Numbered from the stretch's first letter, positions 23,856 through 32,591 are shown. The stretch is 33,772 nt of DNA from Dawidia soli (GCF_018598185.1 NZ_JAHESC010000061.1:1-33772), one strand, 5' to 3'. Notes: a model not told the origin generated them from the letters alone. Numbers and translations: made by a program.

Positions 23856-24221
23856 TTATTCTATTGTTTTTGTTATTCCTAATTTGTTCACGGCATCCCT
23901 AAGCGTTGCGGTAAATACGATCGTAGTGCCGCGGTTGTTTTCGCGGATGAAGTCGTGCAGGCTTTTACTGGTATAGCGGGTGAAGTCGCCGACAATGGCC
24001 AGGCGCCGCCCGTAGTTCACTACTTTTTGGAGGATCTCACCCGCCAGTCCGGTGCGGAGATCGAAGAATGACTCGTGCAGTGTTTCCTGGTGGATGACAA
24101 TGGTATCGGCAGGCAGGTTCATCATGATCTCGAGAAAATCCTGGGCGGTTTGGATGGCCGGGGTGTTCTTCGGTATCTCTGCGATGAGCTCGCCCTGGAT
24201 GATGTGCAATACGGGGTTCAT
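23856..24221 (-). CDS. DUF4180 protein
   Basis: 121 aa. The C-terminal half contains FFDLRTGLAGEILQKVVNYGRRLAIVGDF and TSKSLHDFIRENNRGTTIVFTATLRDAVNKL, the recognisable DUF4180 signature; the N-terminal half gives IPKNTPAIQTAQDFLEIMMN. Soluble, no catalytic motif known. Its 5' end faces an untranslated stretch that holds two hairpins. TACATTTT on the minus strand near 24235 is a weak -7 box. Confidence 0.9.
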   Translation of the reverse strand: MNPVLHIIQGELIAEIPKNTPAIQTAQDFLEIMMNLPADTIVIHQETLHESFFDLRTGLAGEILQKVVNYGRRLAIVGDFTRYTSKSLHDFIRENNRGTTIVFTATLRDAVNKLGITKTIE

Positions 24222-24340
24222 TTGTTTGTTTAAAAATGTATTGTGGCGCGGAGGGCTTTAACCTCGATCTTCCACTTCGTAGTGTGAGTGGACGCATTTT
24301 TCGGCGACTATGCTATCGCGCCACCGGCATAACCTAAGCG

Positions 24341-24438
24341 CCGGGTATAATTACCCGGGCATACGGGCTGCCCTATGTGGAGATTTCTGGTAATGCTCCA
24401 GTCCTTCGCGTTGATCCCGATCGGGGACCGGGATCAAC
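24341..24438. repeat. Cluster of hairpins (REP-like)
   Basis: CCGGGTA-TAAT-TACCCGG at 24341-24358 and GTTGATCCCG (24410-24419) against CGGGATCAAC (24429-24438); inside the second, CCCGATCGGG (24416-24425) is itself self-complementary. No T-run follows, so these do not look like terminators. They lie in a 540-bp spacer without an intact gene. The first hairpin shares GGGTA..TACCC with the stem at 33713-33724. Confidence 0.45.
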
Positions 24439-24492
24439 GGGACGCTTCTACTAAGTTAGCTTAATCTCCAAAATAAAACGACTATAAACAAA

Positions 24493-24523
24493 AAAGCCCC
24501 GGAAACAGTGCCGGGGCTTTTAT
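24493..24523. terminator. Bidirectional terminator
   Basis: AAAGCCCCGG (24493-24502) pairs perfectly with CCGGGGCTTT (24511-24520) with A-run and T-run flanks, so it can act on either strand. On the minus strand it would lie about 25 bases past the stop of the gene remnant at 24546-24735. Confidence 0.85.
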
Positions 24524-24545
24524 ATTTATTAAAACCTGATGCGAT

Positions 24546-24735
24546 CTATAATAAATAGTATTTCCCCCGGGGGATATGACAATCCGCAAACTCGCCGCCG
24601 CTGGTATACCGCAGGCTGATCGCTAAGATGTTGTTACCGGGTTTCATACTCGTTTATTGTGTGCGTTGTCTGATGCTTTACGGAAAAGCTGCCTGCAAGG
24701 TTTGGGAATTTGTTGTGGTCCGCGAAGATTTTAGG
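24546..24735 (-). pseudogene. 3' remnant of a minus-strand gene, frameshifted
   Basis: Reading the minus strand, one frame from about 24735 gives FADHNKFPNLAGSFSVKHQ..INEY and then runs into a stop. A second frame beginning around 24647 continues KPGNNILAISLRYTSGGEF..RGKYYLL to TAG at 24546-24548. Joined with one frameshift near 24650 they read as one sequence, HTINEY/KPGNNILAI, of the kind seen at the end of beta-sandwich modules of glycosidases and related secreted proteins. Immediately beyond lies a terminator. The rest of the gene is missing; the promoter and 5' part of the PRC gene now occupy that place. A sequencing error is possible, but the upstream part is absent anyway. Confidence 0.5.
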
Positions 24736-24760
24736 TACGATTTTTTTACGTTTCAAGGGT

Positions 24761-25198
24761 ATGAAAACCATGAAAGACAGCTACGATGCGGATAATGCCA
24801 CGGGCATTAACCACGAAGGCCCCCGGGCCAATATGCCGGTGCGGCGGTTAACGGCCACGTCAATCATCGGTGACGACGTGGAAAATCGCGTGGGAGAGAA
24901 GCTGGGTACGATCGATAATCTCATGATCAACATCGACTCCGGCGAGATCGAGTATGCGGTGTTGGAGTTTGGCGACTTTGCCGGTATCGGTGGTAAGCTC
25001 TTTGCCGTGCCTTTTGGTGAACTGACGGTACAACCCGATAAGAAGGTCTTCATATTAGACCGTGATAAAGAATATCTGAAGAAATCGCCGGGGTTTGAAA
25101 AGACACACTGGCCCGACACGAACGACCGCGGTACGTCGCGGTATTTTGAGGATGTTACCACGTACTATCGACCGGTGTTCCCGTTTCCGTTTGATTAG
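24761..25198 (+). CDS. PRC-barrel domain protein
   Basis: 145 aa from the ATG at 24761 (another ATG at 24770). Residues about 30-110 make one PRC-barrel: LTATSIIGDDVENRVGEKLGTIDNLMINIDSGEIEYAVLEFGDFAGIGGKLFAVPF, then LTVQPDKKVFILDRDKEYLKKSPGF. The barrel is followed by an aromatic tail (RYFEDVTTYYRPVFPFPF). PRC-barrel proteins bind RNA, as in RimM, or occur in photosynthetic reaction centres and stress proteins; for this short form the role is unclear. Its 5' region overlaps the end of the gene remnant on the other strand. Confidence 0.9.
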   Translation: MKTMKDSYDADNATGINHEGPRANMPVRRLTATSIIGDDVENRVGEKLGTIDNLMINIDSGEIEYAVLEFGDFAGIGGKLFAVPFGELTVQPDKKVFILDRDKEYLKKSPGFEKTHWPDTNDRGTSRYFEDVTTYYRPVFPFPFD

Positions 25199-25249
25199 CG
25201 TACCGTATGAAAAGACAAGCCGCGCAGGGTCAGGCTGCGCTAGAGATCG

Positions 25250-25552
25250 TTACAGGGGGACTCCCGCGGTGCAGGCGAGGCACTGGTTGGCGAATGCGTC
25301 GTATTCGTCATAGGCAGCGCCGGGCTTGCCAAACAGCGTAATGATGCGGTCGATGCGGATCCGGGCGTCGGTGTCGAGGGTTATGAACATGCCCTGTCCC
25401 GGGATCTCTTCCAGCTTTTCCACACGGCCGATCTGCTCATCGACCGTTTGTCCTTCTCCCCAGAAAAAGATCTTGCCGTGCGTGCGCTTGGCGATCTGGT
25501 CTTCAATGACTTCGCGGACGTCGTAGGATACCGGTGTGTATGAGGTGCTCAT
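25250..25552 (-). CDS. Small hypothetical protein, Rof-like (Rho-binding antiterminator type)
   Basis: 100 aa. MSTSYTPVSYDVREVIEDQI, a central KIFFWGEGQ segment, and MFITLDTDARIRIDRIITLFGKPG resemble the layout of the Rof family, a small beta-barrel that binds Rho, with Y-x-P near the start and a Lxx(G)xxIRxDxI late strand. The C-terminus (YDEYDAFANQCLACTAG) is extra and has two Cys. The Rof relation is a visual guess; otherwise it is an unknown soluble protein. Upstream (right) lies the response-regulator gene in the same orientation, with a 65-bp spacer. Confidence 0.65.
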   Translation of the reverse strand: MSTSYTPVSYDVREVIEDQIAKRTHGKIFFWGEGQTVDEQIGRVEKLEEIPGQGMFITLDTDARIRIDRIITLFGKPGAAYDEYDAFANQCLACTAGVPL

Positions 25553-25617
25553 AGTCGTATTATGCTACACTGATAACGGCGAAGGTATTGAAAAAATTCC
25601 ATTGTAGTGGCAGGATG

Positions 25618-26322
25618 CTACGTCGCTGTGACACGTTTCAGGATGTATCCTACGGCGCGGATGTTCTCAATGCGCAGGGCGGTGTCGTGGCTGAGGTATT
25701 TGCGCAATCTCGAAACAAATACGTCCATGCTGCGGGCTACAAAAAAGCCGTCGTCTTCCCAGATGGTTTTGAGAAAAACGTCGCGCTCGATGACCTTGTC
25801 GGGGTGACGGAAAAACAGTTGGAGCATGCTGCACTCTTTGTAGGTGAGGCGCGTCGGGATGCCGCCGGCGGTCAGCAGTAAATTATGGATGTCGAGGGCG
25901 GAGTCGGCGATCTGTAACACAGACGCCTTGTCGGCCGGTGTTGTTTGACTGCCGGTGCGTTTCAGGATGGCTTCGATGCGGTATTTGAACTCTTCCAGGC
26001 TGAAGGGTTTGCTGACGTAATCGTCGGCGCCGATCTGAAAGCCTTTGATGCGGTCTTCGGTTTGATTCTTTGCCGAGAGGAATACAATGGGGATTCCCTG
26101 GTTGTACTTGCGAATCTCGCGGGCGAGGTCGAAACCATCTTTCTCGGGTAGCATGACGTCGAGGATGCAGAGGTCGAAGGTGTTGTTATGAAACGCGGTC
26201 AATCCTTTTTCTCCGGTGGTATATAATTGCACGGCCCAGCCGTGGGTGCTGAGCGAATCCTGGATAAGGAAGCCCAGGCTTTCGTCGTCTTCGACGACCA
26301 TGATCTGTTTGGCTGCGCTCAT
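25618..26322 (-). CDS. OmpR-family response regulator (RprY-like)
   Basis: 234 aa. The receiver domain has the acidic pair near the start (VVEDDES), phospho-acceptor Asp55 (CILDVMLP), Ser83 (FLSAKN) and Lys105 (YVSKPFS). The C-terminal winged helix (LTYKECSMLQLFFRHPDKVIERDVFLKTIW, VARSMDVFVSRLRKYL, ENIRAVGYILK) binds DNA as an OmpR-type dimer at direct repeats. Its ATG overlaps the stop of the sensor kinase gene (26319-26322), so the two are coupled. The wording (LAREIRKYNQGIPIVFLSAKNQTEDRIKGFQIGADDYVSKPF) matches the RprY branch of Bacteroidota. See the phased repeats at 27601-27639 as a possible target. Confidence 0.93.
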   Translation of the reverse strand: MSAAKQIMVVEDDESLGFLIQDSLSTHGWAVQLYTTGEKGLTAFHNNTFDLCILDVMLPEKDGFDLAREIRKYNQGIPIVFLSAKNQTEDRIKGFQIGADDYVSKPFSLEEFKYRIEAILKRTGSQTTPADKASVLQIADSALDIHNLLLTAGGIPTRLTYKECSMLQLFFRHPDKVIERDVFLKTIWEDDGFFVARSMDVFVSRLRKYLSHDTALRIENIRAVGYILKRVTAT

Positions 26323-27551
26323 AGGGCTGGTAGAATGATCTGTACGGCGGTGCCTTTGTGCAGCTCGCTAAAGAGGTTGACCTGGCCGCGGTGTGAACGG
26401 ACCACGCTTTTTACAAAGCTCAGTCCCAGGCCGAAGCCTTTTACGTCGTGTACATCGCCTGTGCGCACGCGGAAGAATTTTTCAAACACTTTGGTGCGCA
26501 TGCTGCGGTCTATGCCGATGCCTTCGTCGATAATGTGTATAGCGATGCCTTCCGGGCAATCGCTGGTGCGCACGAGGATGTTGGGTCGCTGCCGCGAATA
26601 CTTTTCGGCGTTGTCGATGAGGTTGTTGATGGCCTGCATCAGGAGCTCCCGGTCGGCCAGGATGGCGGTATTACGTTCGGCGTGCAGCTCGACAACAAGC
26701 GACCCGTTGCGTTCCTGCACTTTGAGCTGGAAGGCTTCGACGCACTCGCGTATAAGCTGATGTACCTGCACGACCTCGAGCGCCGGTTTGCGCATGTAGT
26801 CGGCAGAAGCTCCCAGCAGGACCTGGTCGATCTTGCGTCGCAGGGTTTCGTTTTCTTTGAGCAGGATGTCGACATATACCTGCAGGTTGTCAGGCTCGGG
26901 AATTTTTTTCTTGAGGATCTCGCCTGCGATGCGCACGTTGGTTACGGGAGTTTTGAATTCGTGCGTCATGTTGTTAATGAAGTCATTTTTAAGGGCTGCA
27001 AATTTTCGTTCGCGTAGCAAGGTATAGATCGCGTAAGCAAAGAAGCCCATCATCAGCAACAGGGCGAGGGTGGAGAAGATCCAGATGTCCAGCTGGGCGG
27101 CGACAAAACTGTTCTTTTTCGGAAAGTATACGGCGAAGTTCTTTTCGTCGGTGGAGGCTTCGTGTGCGGTCTCTTCCTGCGCCGGTGTGGGCCGGGTGGC
27201 AGAGATATAGTTGCCATAGACCAGCGTGTCGTCGTGGGCGTTGTAGACGCCCAGCTCGTAGTCGAGGTTGAGGCTTCGGATGAGGAACTCTTTTTGGAGC
27301 TGGTCGTTCAGCAGCTCGCTGTCGAGCTGGCTGCCGGTGACGACGAAGTAAAAGTTGGAGGAGAGCTTGCGCACTTCCGGGTTGCGGGCCACGGAGTCGG
27401 CTACACGTTTCAGCGCCACTTGCACGCTGTGGTCGAATTGTTTTTCGGCTACGTCAAAGGCCTTGCGGAACCAGTATACCTGCAGAATGAGCAGGCAGGC
27501 GAGTACGCAGGTGCCAAAAAGAATGATGCGGCCGAGGTGTTTATTATTCAT
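26319..27551 (-). CDS. Sensor histidine kinase (RprX-like)
   Basis: 410 aa. Membrane helix about residues 8-28, an extracytoplasmic domain of about 125 residues, second membrane helix about 155-178, HisKA with phospho-accepting His197 (NNMTHEFKTPVTNVRIA), then the ATP domain with N box NNLIDNAEKYS (309-319), G1 DEGIGI (342-347) and G2 GFGLGLSFVK (372-381). No HAMP domain is obvious. It is upstream of, and coupled to, the response-regulator gene. The signal detected is unknown. TATCTTGA at about 27559-27552 on the minus strand resembles a -7 box. Confidence 0.94.
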   Translation of the reverse strand: MNNKHLGRIILFGTCVLACLLILQVYWFRKAFDVAEKQFDHSVQVALKRVADSVARNPEVRKLSSNFYFVVTGSQLDSELLNDQLQKEFLIRSLNLDYELGVYNAHDDTLVYGNYISATRPTPAQEETAHEASTDEKNFAVYFPKKNSFVAAQLDIWIFSTLALLLMMGFFAYAIYTLLRERKFAALKNDFINNMTHEFKTPVTNVRIAGEILKKKIPEPDNLQVYVDILLKENETLRRKIDQVLLGASADYMRKPALEVVQVHQLIRECVEAFQLKVQERNGSLVVELHAERNTAILADRELLMQAINNLIDNAEKYSRQRPNILVRTSDCPEGIAIHIIDEGIGIDRSMRTKVFEKFFRVRTGDVHDVKGFGLGLSFVKSVVRSHRGQVNLFSELHKGTAVQIILPAL

Positions 27552-27600
27552 ACTTCAAGATACCTCTTTATCGTGTCTGTTGTATATCATGCTGATCCCC

Positions 27601-27639
27601 TTAACACTCCATTAACACTTCTTTACACTCGTTAACGTG
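27601..27639. promoter_or_regulatory. Helically phased TTAACACT-type direct repeats, possible response-regulator operator
   Basis: TTAACACT at 27601-27608 and 27612-27619, TTTACACT at 27622-27629 and TTAACGTG at 27632-27639 start 11, 10 and 10 bases apart, one turn of the helix. OmpR-family regulators bind tandem direct repeats with this period. The site lies between the two-component operon and the divergent DUF2723 gene, so it could control either or both. Confidence 0.5.
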
Positions 27640-27687
27640 GCGGTGCGTTGTGTTTTGGTAGCCTTACGGTCATAAAATTTACACCCT

Positions 27688-30600
27688 ATGTTCACTGCTA
27701 AGGACTACCGCATTTTGCTTTTGTCGCTGGGATTTCTCGTGGCCGGGTATGGCTGTATGCTGTACGATCCGGTAGCCCAGGGTTTTGGACCGCTCACCCG
27801 CTGGGTAGCACCGCCGCTGCTGGTAGCAGGGTTTATGCTGCCCGTGTTTGCGATCCTGGGTGCGGGTTTTACCATCCCGGTGTCGTGGTCGTCCCTGCGA
27901 AGAGAAACGTGGAAACACCTGTCGGGGTTTACGGTTTTTGTTGTGGCCCTGACCACCTATTTGTTGACGCTGGAGCCGACGGCGAGTGTGTGGGACTGTT
28001 CGGAGTTTATTGCCACGGTCTATAAGCTGCAGGTGCCGCATACGCCGGGTACGCCGCTGTTGTTGCTGGTCGGTCGTTTGTTTTCGATGGCGGCCGGCAG
28101 CGATGTTTCGCGCGTGGCCGTGTGCGTAAATGCCATGAGCGCGCTGTTCTCTGCCCTGACGATATACATCGTTTTTTACCTGATCGTTTATTTTGGCGGG
28201 AAGATGACCGCGGCGTGGCAGGTGTCGCGGAGTGTTATCGTGATGGCGGCCGTGGGCGGTAGTTTATGCCTGGCATTTTCGGACTCTTTTTGGTTTTCGG
28301 CCGTGGAGGCGGAGACGTACGGTCCCGCGTGTTTTTTCACGGTGCTGCTGTTGTGGCTGATGCTGCGCAGTTATGACATACCGGAGGCGCTCCGCGACCG
28401 CTGGCTGGTGTTGATCTTTTACATCACGGGGCTGGGTTATTGTATCCACCCGATGAGCGTGTTGATCCTGCCCGTGTTGCCACTGGTGTGGTATACGCGC
28501 GACCGCCGGCTTACGTGGCGGAATGCGCTGGTGACAGCAGCGGCGGGGATGGCCCTGATCATGGTGGTGAACCGCGTGGTGGCGATCGGCATCTTCGAGT
28601 TTGCTTTTGCGTGGGACCGGTTCCTGGTCAACGTAGTACACCTGCCGTTTTACACCGGGGTGTTTGCATTGCTAGCGGTACTTGCCGGCTTGGTGGCCTG
28701 GAGTGTGAGGCGATTCCCGCGCGCGCGGCCGTATATATGGGCAACGGTGTTTTTGCTGCTCGGCTTTGCGCCGTACCTCATGCTTTTTATCCGGTCGAGC
28801 CACAACCCGCCGATCGACGAAGGCAACCCCGAGAACCTGCCGCTCAGCAAGGCTTATATGAACCGGGAGTCCTATCCTACCAGTCCGTTGCTCACGGGGC
28901 CTTATTTTGACGCGCAGGTTACCGAAGTTACGGCAGGCCGGAGCATGTACTACAAGACACCGACGGGTTACAAGATCGCGGGGACGTTGTCTGATTACCG
29001 GTATGACCCTGCACGGACGACTTTTCTGCCAAGGATGTATAGCAACGATCCTGACCACATCAAAAGTTACCGGCGGCTGGCCGGCCTGGCGGAAGGCGAG
29101 GTGCCACACTTCAGCGACAACATCAGGTTTCTGTTTTCGTACCAGCTGGGCTATATGTACTTCAGGTATTTCCTGTGGAATTTTGCCGGCCGGGAGAGTG
29201 ATGTGCAGGGCAGCGATTGGCTGCGGCCGTGGGATGCACGGCGGGTTGCTGCGCAACCACAATATGAAAACAGAGCCCGCAATCAATATTGGGCGATCCC
29301 GCTGTTGTTGGGCATCGTGGGACTTGTGGTTCAGCAGCGGACGGACCGCAAGGGGTTTGTGATCAACCTTTTCTTCTTCCTGCTGACGGGTGTCATCCTG
29401 GTGCTGTATCTCAACTCCCCTCCGAGCGAACCGCGCGAGCGCGACTATATCTATGTGGGCTCGTACATGGCTTTTGCGTTGTGGGTGGGGCTGGGCATGC
29501 TTGCGCTGGCGCGCATCCTGCCCCGACGCATGGCGCTTGTGCTTGTGAGTATGCTGGCGCTCGCGATGCCCGCGTGGATGGCCTGGCAGAACTGGGACGA
29601 TCACGACCGGACGGGTAGGACCTTTCAGATGGCGAATGCCCGTAACGTGCTGGATAGCTGTGCACCGGGTGCGATCTTATTCACAGGTGGCGACAACGAT
29701 ACCTTTCCACTGTGGTATTTGCAGGATGTAGAAGGCTTCCGGACGGATGTGCGGGTGGTGGTGCTGAGCTATTTTAATACCGACTGGTATGTCAACCAGT
29801 TGCGTCGTTCGTACTATGATTCGCCGCCCTTTGCGCTTACGCTGACGGAAAAGGACTATTTGCAGTATGGCATCAACGATGTGCTGTATGTTCGCCCGTC
29901 GGTAAAGGGGGCGATCGATCTGGAAAAATATCTTCAGTTGCTGCACGAGGAGCATCCCGCGTTGCGTGTGCAGTCGGTCGGTGGCGACGCCTATAACATT
30001 GTGCCGTCGTCGTTCGTACGGTTGAGCGTTGACACGGCCGGTATGATGCATCAGGCCGGTTACACGCCGTTGCCAGCGGTAACGTTCAAGGTGAAGGGCA
30101 GCTACATGACCAAGAATACGCTGGCGTTTTTAGACGTCGTCGCTTCCAACCACTGGAAGCGCCCGGTGTATTTCAATTTTACTTCCTTGCACTCGCTTGA
30201 TCTGGAGTTAACGGAGCATGTAATTCAGGAAGGGCAGGTATACCGGTTGGCGCCGATCGAGCAAGCAGGCGAAGAGCCCGTGGTGGATACGCAACTGGCG
30301 TACCGAAACCTGATCGAACGTGCGGACTATACCAATCTGGCGGACGCGAATGTCTATTTTAATACAGAGGACTATCAGGCGCGGATGATTGCGCCGGTGC
30401 GGATGTCGGTAAATGCATTGGCCATAACGTTGCTTCGGCAGGGTGATCGTGACCGGGCAAACAACGTGCTGCAGGCTGCACTTGATAAATTATACCCGCC
30501 GCACCTCGACCCTGGCTATGCAGGCTTGCAGGCGGCTGACCTGTTACAGGCTGTTGGGGAGCCCGATTCGGCCCGGATGCTGTGCGCCAGTTTATTCAAT

Positions 30601-30747
30601 TACCAGTATGCTCGTGTACAGGCGAGCTTGCGGGAGCACCGGGAGGTGGATCCGTTGGATCGGTACCTGGCGTATCAGTCGGCGGAGTTGTTACATCAGC
30701 TGGGACAGGAGGAGTATAAGGTAAGGCTCGCGGGCCTGGGTGTATAG
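27688..30747 (+). CDS. DUF2723 protein O-glycosyltransferase-like membrane protein
   Basis: 1019 aa. About 12-14 N-terminal membrane segments, first loop with WDCSEFIATVYKLQVPHTPGTPLLLLVGR (D103 and E106; the family's catalytic-loop type motif), then PPSEPRERDYIYVGSY and GGDNDTFPLWYLQ, both DUF2723 signatures. DUF2723 belongs to the GT-C/PMT-like group; its eukaryotic relative TMEM260 is a protein O-mannosyltransferase, so transfer of sugar to envelope or secreted proteins is likely, but the donor and acceptor are not known. The soluble C-terminal part (about 870-1019) is helical and TPR-like. It is divergent from the sensor/regulator operon with the phased repeats in between. Confidence 0.92.
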   Translation: MFTAKDYRILLLSLGFLVAGYGCMLYDPVAQGFGPLTRWVAPPLLVAGFMLPVFAILGAGFTIPVSWSSLRRETWKHLSGFTVFVVALTTYLLTLEPTASVWDCSEFIATVYKLQVPHTPGTPLLLLVGRLFSMAAGSDVSRVAVCVNAMSALFSALTIYIVFYLIVYFGGKMTAAWQVSRSVIVMAAVGGSLCLAFSDSFWFSAVEAETYGPACFFTVLLLWLMLRSYDIPEALRDRWLVLIFYITGLGYCIHPMSVLILPVLPLVWYTRDRRLTWRNALVTAAAGMALIMVVNRVVAIGIFEFAFAWDRFLVNVVHLPFYTGVFALLAVLAGLVAWSVRRFPRARPYIWATVFLLLGFAPYLMLFIRSSHNPPIDEGNPENLPLSKAYMNRESYPTSPLLTGPYFDAQVTEVTAGRSMYYKTPTGYKIAGTLSDYRYDPARTTFLPRMYSNDPDHIKSYRRLAGLAEGEVPHFSDNIRFLFSYQLGYMYFRYFLWNFAGRESDVQGSDWLRPWDARRVAAQPQYENRARNQYWAIPLLLGIVGLVVQQRTDRKGFVINLFFFLLTGVILVLYLNSPPSEPRERDYIYVGSYMAFALWVGLGMLALARILPRRMALVLVSMLALAMPAWMAWQNWDDHDRTGRTFQMANARNVLDSCAPGAILFTGGDNDTFPLWYLQDVEGFRTDVRVVVLSYFNTDWYVNQLRRSYYDSPPFALTLTEKDYLQYGINDVLYVRPSVKGAIDLEKYLQLLHEEHPALRVQSVGGDAYNIVPSSFVRLSVDTAGMMHQAGYTPLPAVTFKVKGSYMTKNTLAFLDVVASNHWKRPVYFNFTSLHSLDLELTEHVIQEGQVYRLAPIEQAGEEPVVDTQLAYRNLIERADYTNLADANVYFNTEDYQARMIAPVRMSVNALAITLLRQGDRDRANNVLQAALDKLYPPHLDPGYAGLQAADLLQAVGEPDSARMLCASLFNYQYARVQASLREHREVDPLDRYLAYQSAELLHQLGQEEYKVRLAGLGV

Positions 30748-30851
30748 GGGACATTTCACATTTTCTTAACGGCAGATTTTTTTTTGGGTGGTACCTGGCG
30801 AAAATGCCAATTCCGTATCTTTCGCCCGCAAATTATTAAAGCCTAAGAAAC

Positions 30852-31694
30852 ATGAGCATCAAAAGAATGTCCATTGCCCTTCTGTCCGCGGTGGTATTGT
30901 TGGCGGCCTGCAGCCGTCCGAAGCCTGCCGAAGAGACTGCGTCCCCGCAGCCGGTAGAACCGAGCTATGCCCAGGAAGCGGTAAGCTATAGCCTCGATAC
31001 GACGACCCTGAACGGGTATGTTGCCTACAATCAGACGGATTCCGCCAAACGCCCGGGTATCATTGTCGTGCCGGAGTGGTGGGGTGTAACCGACTATGTA
31101 AAGACCCGGGCCAACGAACTGGCGAAGCTGGGCTATGTAGCCCTGGTGGCCGATGTATATGGCAACGGTAAAACAGCTGATAATCCGACCGATGCGGGCG
31201 CGCTGGCGACTCCTTTCTATCAGAACCCTGTGTTGGCAAAGGCACGCATCGACGCGGCGATTGCCAAGCTGAAAACATACAGCCAGGTCGATACGACGAA
31301 GATCGGCGCGATCGGTTACTGCTTTGGCGGTGGTGTGTTGCTGAACACGGCCCGCCTGGGCAATGCCGATCTGGACGCGGTGGTGAGCTTCCACGGTACC
31401 CTGATGGGTGGCGTGCCTGCGAAGAAGGAAACGCTGACGGCCAGGATCCTGGTGTGTCATGGCAACGCCGATCCGCTGGTGCCGGCAAAAGAAGTGGACG
31501 CCTTCAAGAAAGAGATGGATGCTGTCGGTGCTACGTATACCTTCAAGGCGTACGACAGCGCACAGCACGCCTTCACCAACCCGGGCGCTACGGAGCTAGG
31601 TAAGAAGTTCAACATGCCGATCTCTTACAATGCCGCGGCAGACTCCGCTTCGTGGGACGAAATGAAGAAATTCCTGGCAGACGCTTTGAAATGA
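30852..31694 (+). CDS. Dienelactone hydrolase family lipoprotein
   Basis: 280 aa. Lipoprotein signal with LLAAC (Cys20). The alpha/beta hydrolase domain has the dienelactone-hydrolase motifs: PEWWGVTDYVKTRANELAKLGYVALVADVYGNGK, nucleophile elbow GYCFGGG with Cys157 rather than Ser, Asp207 (CHGNADPLVP) and His239 (AQHAFTNP). The Cys-Asp-His triad is complete. As a lipoprotein it works outside the cytoplasm, on esters or lactones that cannot be named. Its transcript ends at the terminator 31719-31749. Confidence 0.92.
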   Translation: MSIKRMSIALLSAVVLLAACSRPKPAEETASPQPVEPSYAQEAVSYSLDTTTLNGYVAYNQTDSAKRPGIIVVPEWWGVTDYVKTRANELAKLGYVALVADVYGNGKTADNPTDAGALATPFYQNPVLAKARIDAAIAKLKTYSQVDTTKIGAIGYCFGGGVLLNTARLGNADLDAVVSFHGTLMGGVPAKKETLTARILVCHGNADPLVPAKEVDAFKKEMDAVGATYTFKAYDSAQHAFTNPGATELGKKFNMPISYNAAADSASWDEMKKFLADALK

Positions 31695-31718
31695 TTTTAG
31701 GGGCTTGCCCGATGTACG

Positions 31719-31749
31719 AAAGGCCGGTGTGATCCGGCCTTTTGTTTTT
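31719..31749 (+). terminator. Rho-independent terminator
   Basis: AAAGGCCGG (31719-31727), loop TGTGAT, CCGGCCTTT (31734-31742), then TGTTTTTA. Lies 25 bases after the dienelactone-hydrolase stop. Confidence 0.85.
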
Positions 31750-31783
31750 ATAGACATCTGGTTCCTTCCGTGTATTTTGCGTC

Positions 31784-32245
31784 ATGTTTGCACGGGACGA
31801 AGCATCGCGAATGAAAGAAGAATTCTGGACTACGTTTGGCCGGTATATGAGTCCGATACCTTCTGCCGAGGGGTTTAAGATCAACTGGGTGAACTATCAT
31901 ACCAAGCTGAAGGATGTTTACTTCCGGATGGATGCAGGGCGGAAGGCGGCCGTGATCAGTATATCGATCGAGCAACGTGATCAGGCCATTCAGGAGTTAT
32001 ACTTCGAGCAGTTCCTGGAGTTAAAAAATATTTTGCACACGACGCTGGAGGAAGAATGGGTGTGGCAACTGCATGTGCCGGTAGAGGATGGGAAGATTGT
32101 TAGTCGGATCTATACGGAGTTGGCGGGGGTATCGGTCTTTAACAGGGATCAATGGGCGGAGTTGATCTCTTTTTTTAAACCCCGGATCATCGCATTGGAT
32201 GCATTCTGGGAGAATGCCAGGTATAGTTTCGAAGGCTTGAAGTAA
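31784..32245 (+). CDS. DUF4268 protein
   Basis: 153 aa, soluble. FARDEASRMKEEFWTTFGRYMSPIPSAEGFKINWVNYHTKLKDVYFRMDAGRK, EEEWVWQLHVPVEDG, and ISFFKPRIIALDAFWENARYSF are the clear DUF4268 pattern. Its role is not established in general; related domains occur in restriction or DNA-end nuclease-like proteins, but this stand-alone form lacks an obvious active site. TATTTTGC at 31773-31780 is one base off a -7 box and would give an almost leaderless mRNA. Confidence 0.9.
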   Translation: MFARDEASRMKEEFWTTFGRYMSPIPSAEGFKINWVNYHTKLKDVYFRMDAGRKAAVISISIEQRDQAIQELYFEQFLELKNILHTTLEEEWVWQLHVPVEDGKIVSRIYTELAGVSVFNRDQWAELISFFKPRIIALDAFWENARYSFEGLK

Positions 32246-32552
32246 GGGATGGAAGCCGATGACAAAACGCTGTGATTGCGGCTTCAACGGAGGCTTTGCA
32301 GGGAACACTTTCGCAACCGCACATTGGGAATCGCGATCATCAATCTGTAGAACTGGCAGGGCAATTGAAAAAACGGGGTGGTTGCAAATGAGCTCGATTT
32401 AAGGCGTTTTTCTCATTGGCACGGGTTTGGTATTTGTGACGGTGTGATTGATTAAGTTTTGAATAGCCAGGCAAGACGCAAGTTTTGCACACACTGTTCA
32501 AATTCTTAAATACATCGATTGAATAAGATTCAGAGTTGTAAACAATCACCAT
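32246..32552. other. Spacer between convergent genes
   Basis: 307 bases. No frame has convincing coding character on either strand; a 70-codon frame on the minus strand is not supported. I see no other structure until the hairpin at 32553. Confidence 0.3.
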
Positions 32553-32591
32553 AGAGGCTGTTCTATTTTGAAATAGGGCAGCCTCTTATTG
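32553..32591. terminator. Long hairpin terminator, copy 2 of a pair shared with 9200-9240
   Basis: AGAGGCTG (32553-32560) pairs with CAGCCTCT (32579-32586). The inner TTCTATTT/AAATAGGG pairing extends the stem to about 16 bp with a tiny loop. It is followed by TATTG. It lies between the DUF4268 gene and the minus-strand gene ending at 32674, both converging on it. Confidence 0.7.

Noticed and set aside
28672-29604. Long minus-strand frame opposite the DUF2723 gene
   Set aside because: No family likeness and Arg/His/Gln-rich; mirror of the membrane-protein gene.
32340-32552. 70-codon minus frame in the right convergent spacer
   Set aside because: No recognisable sequence and no good start context.
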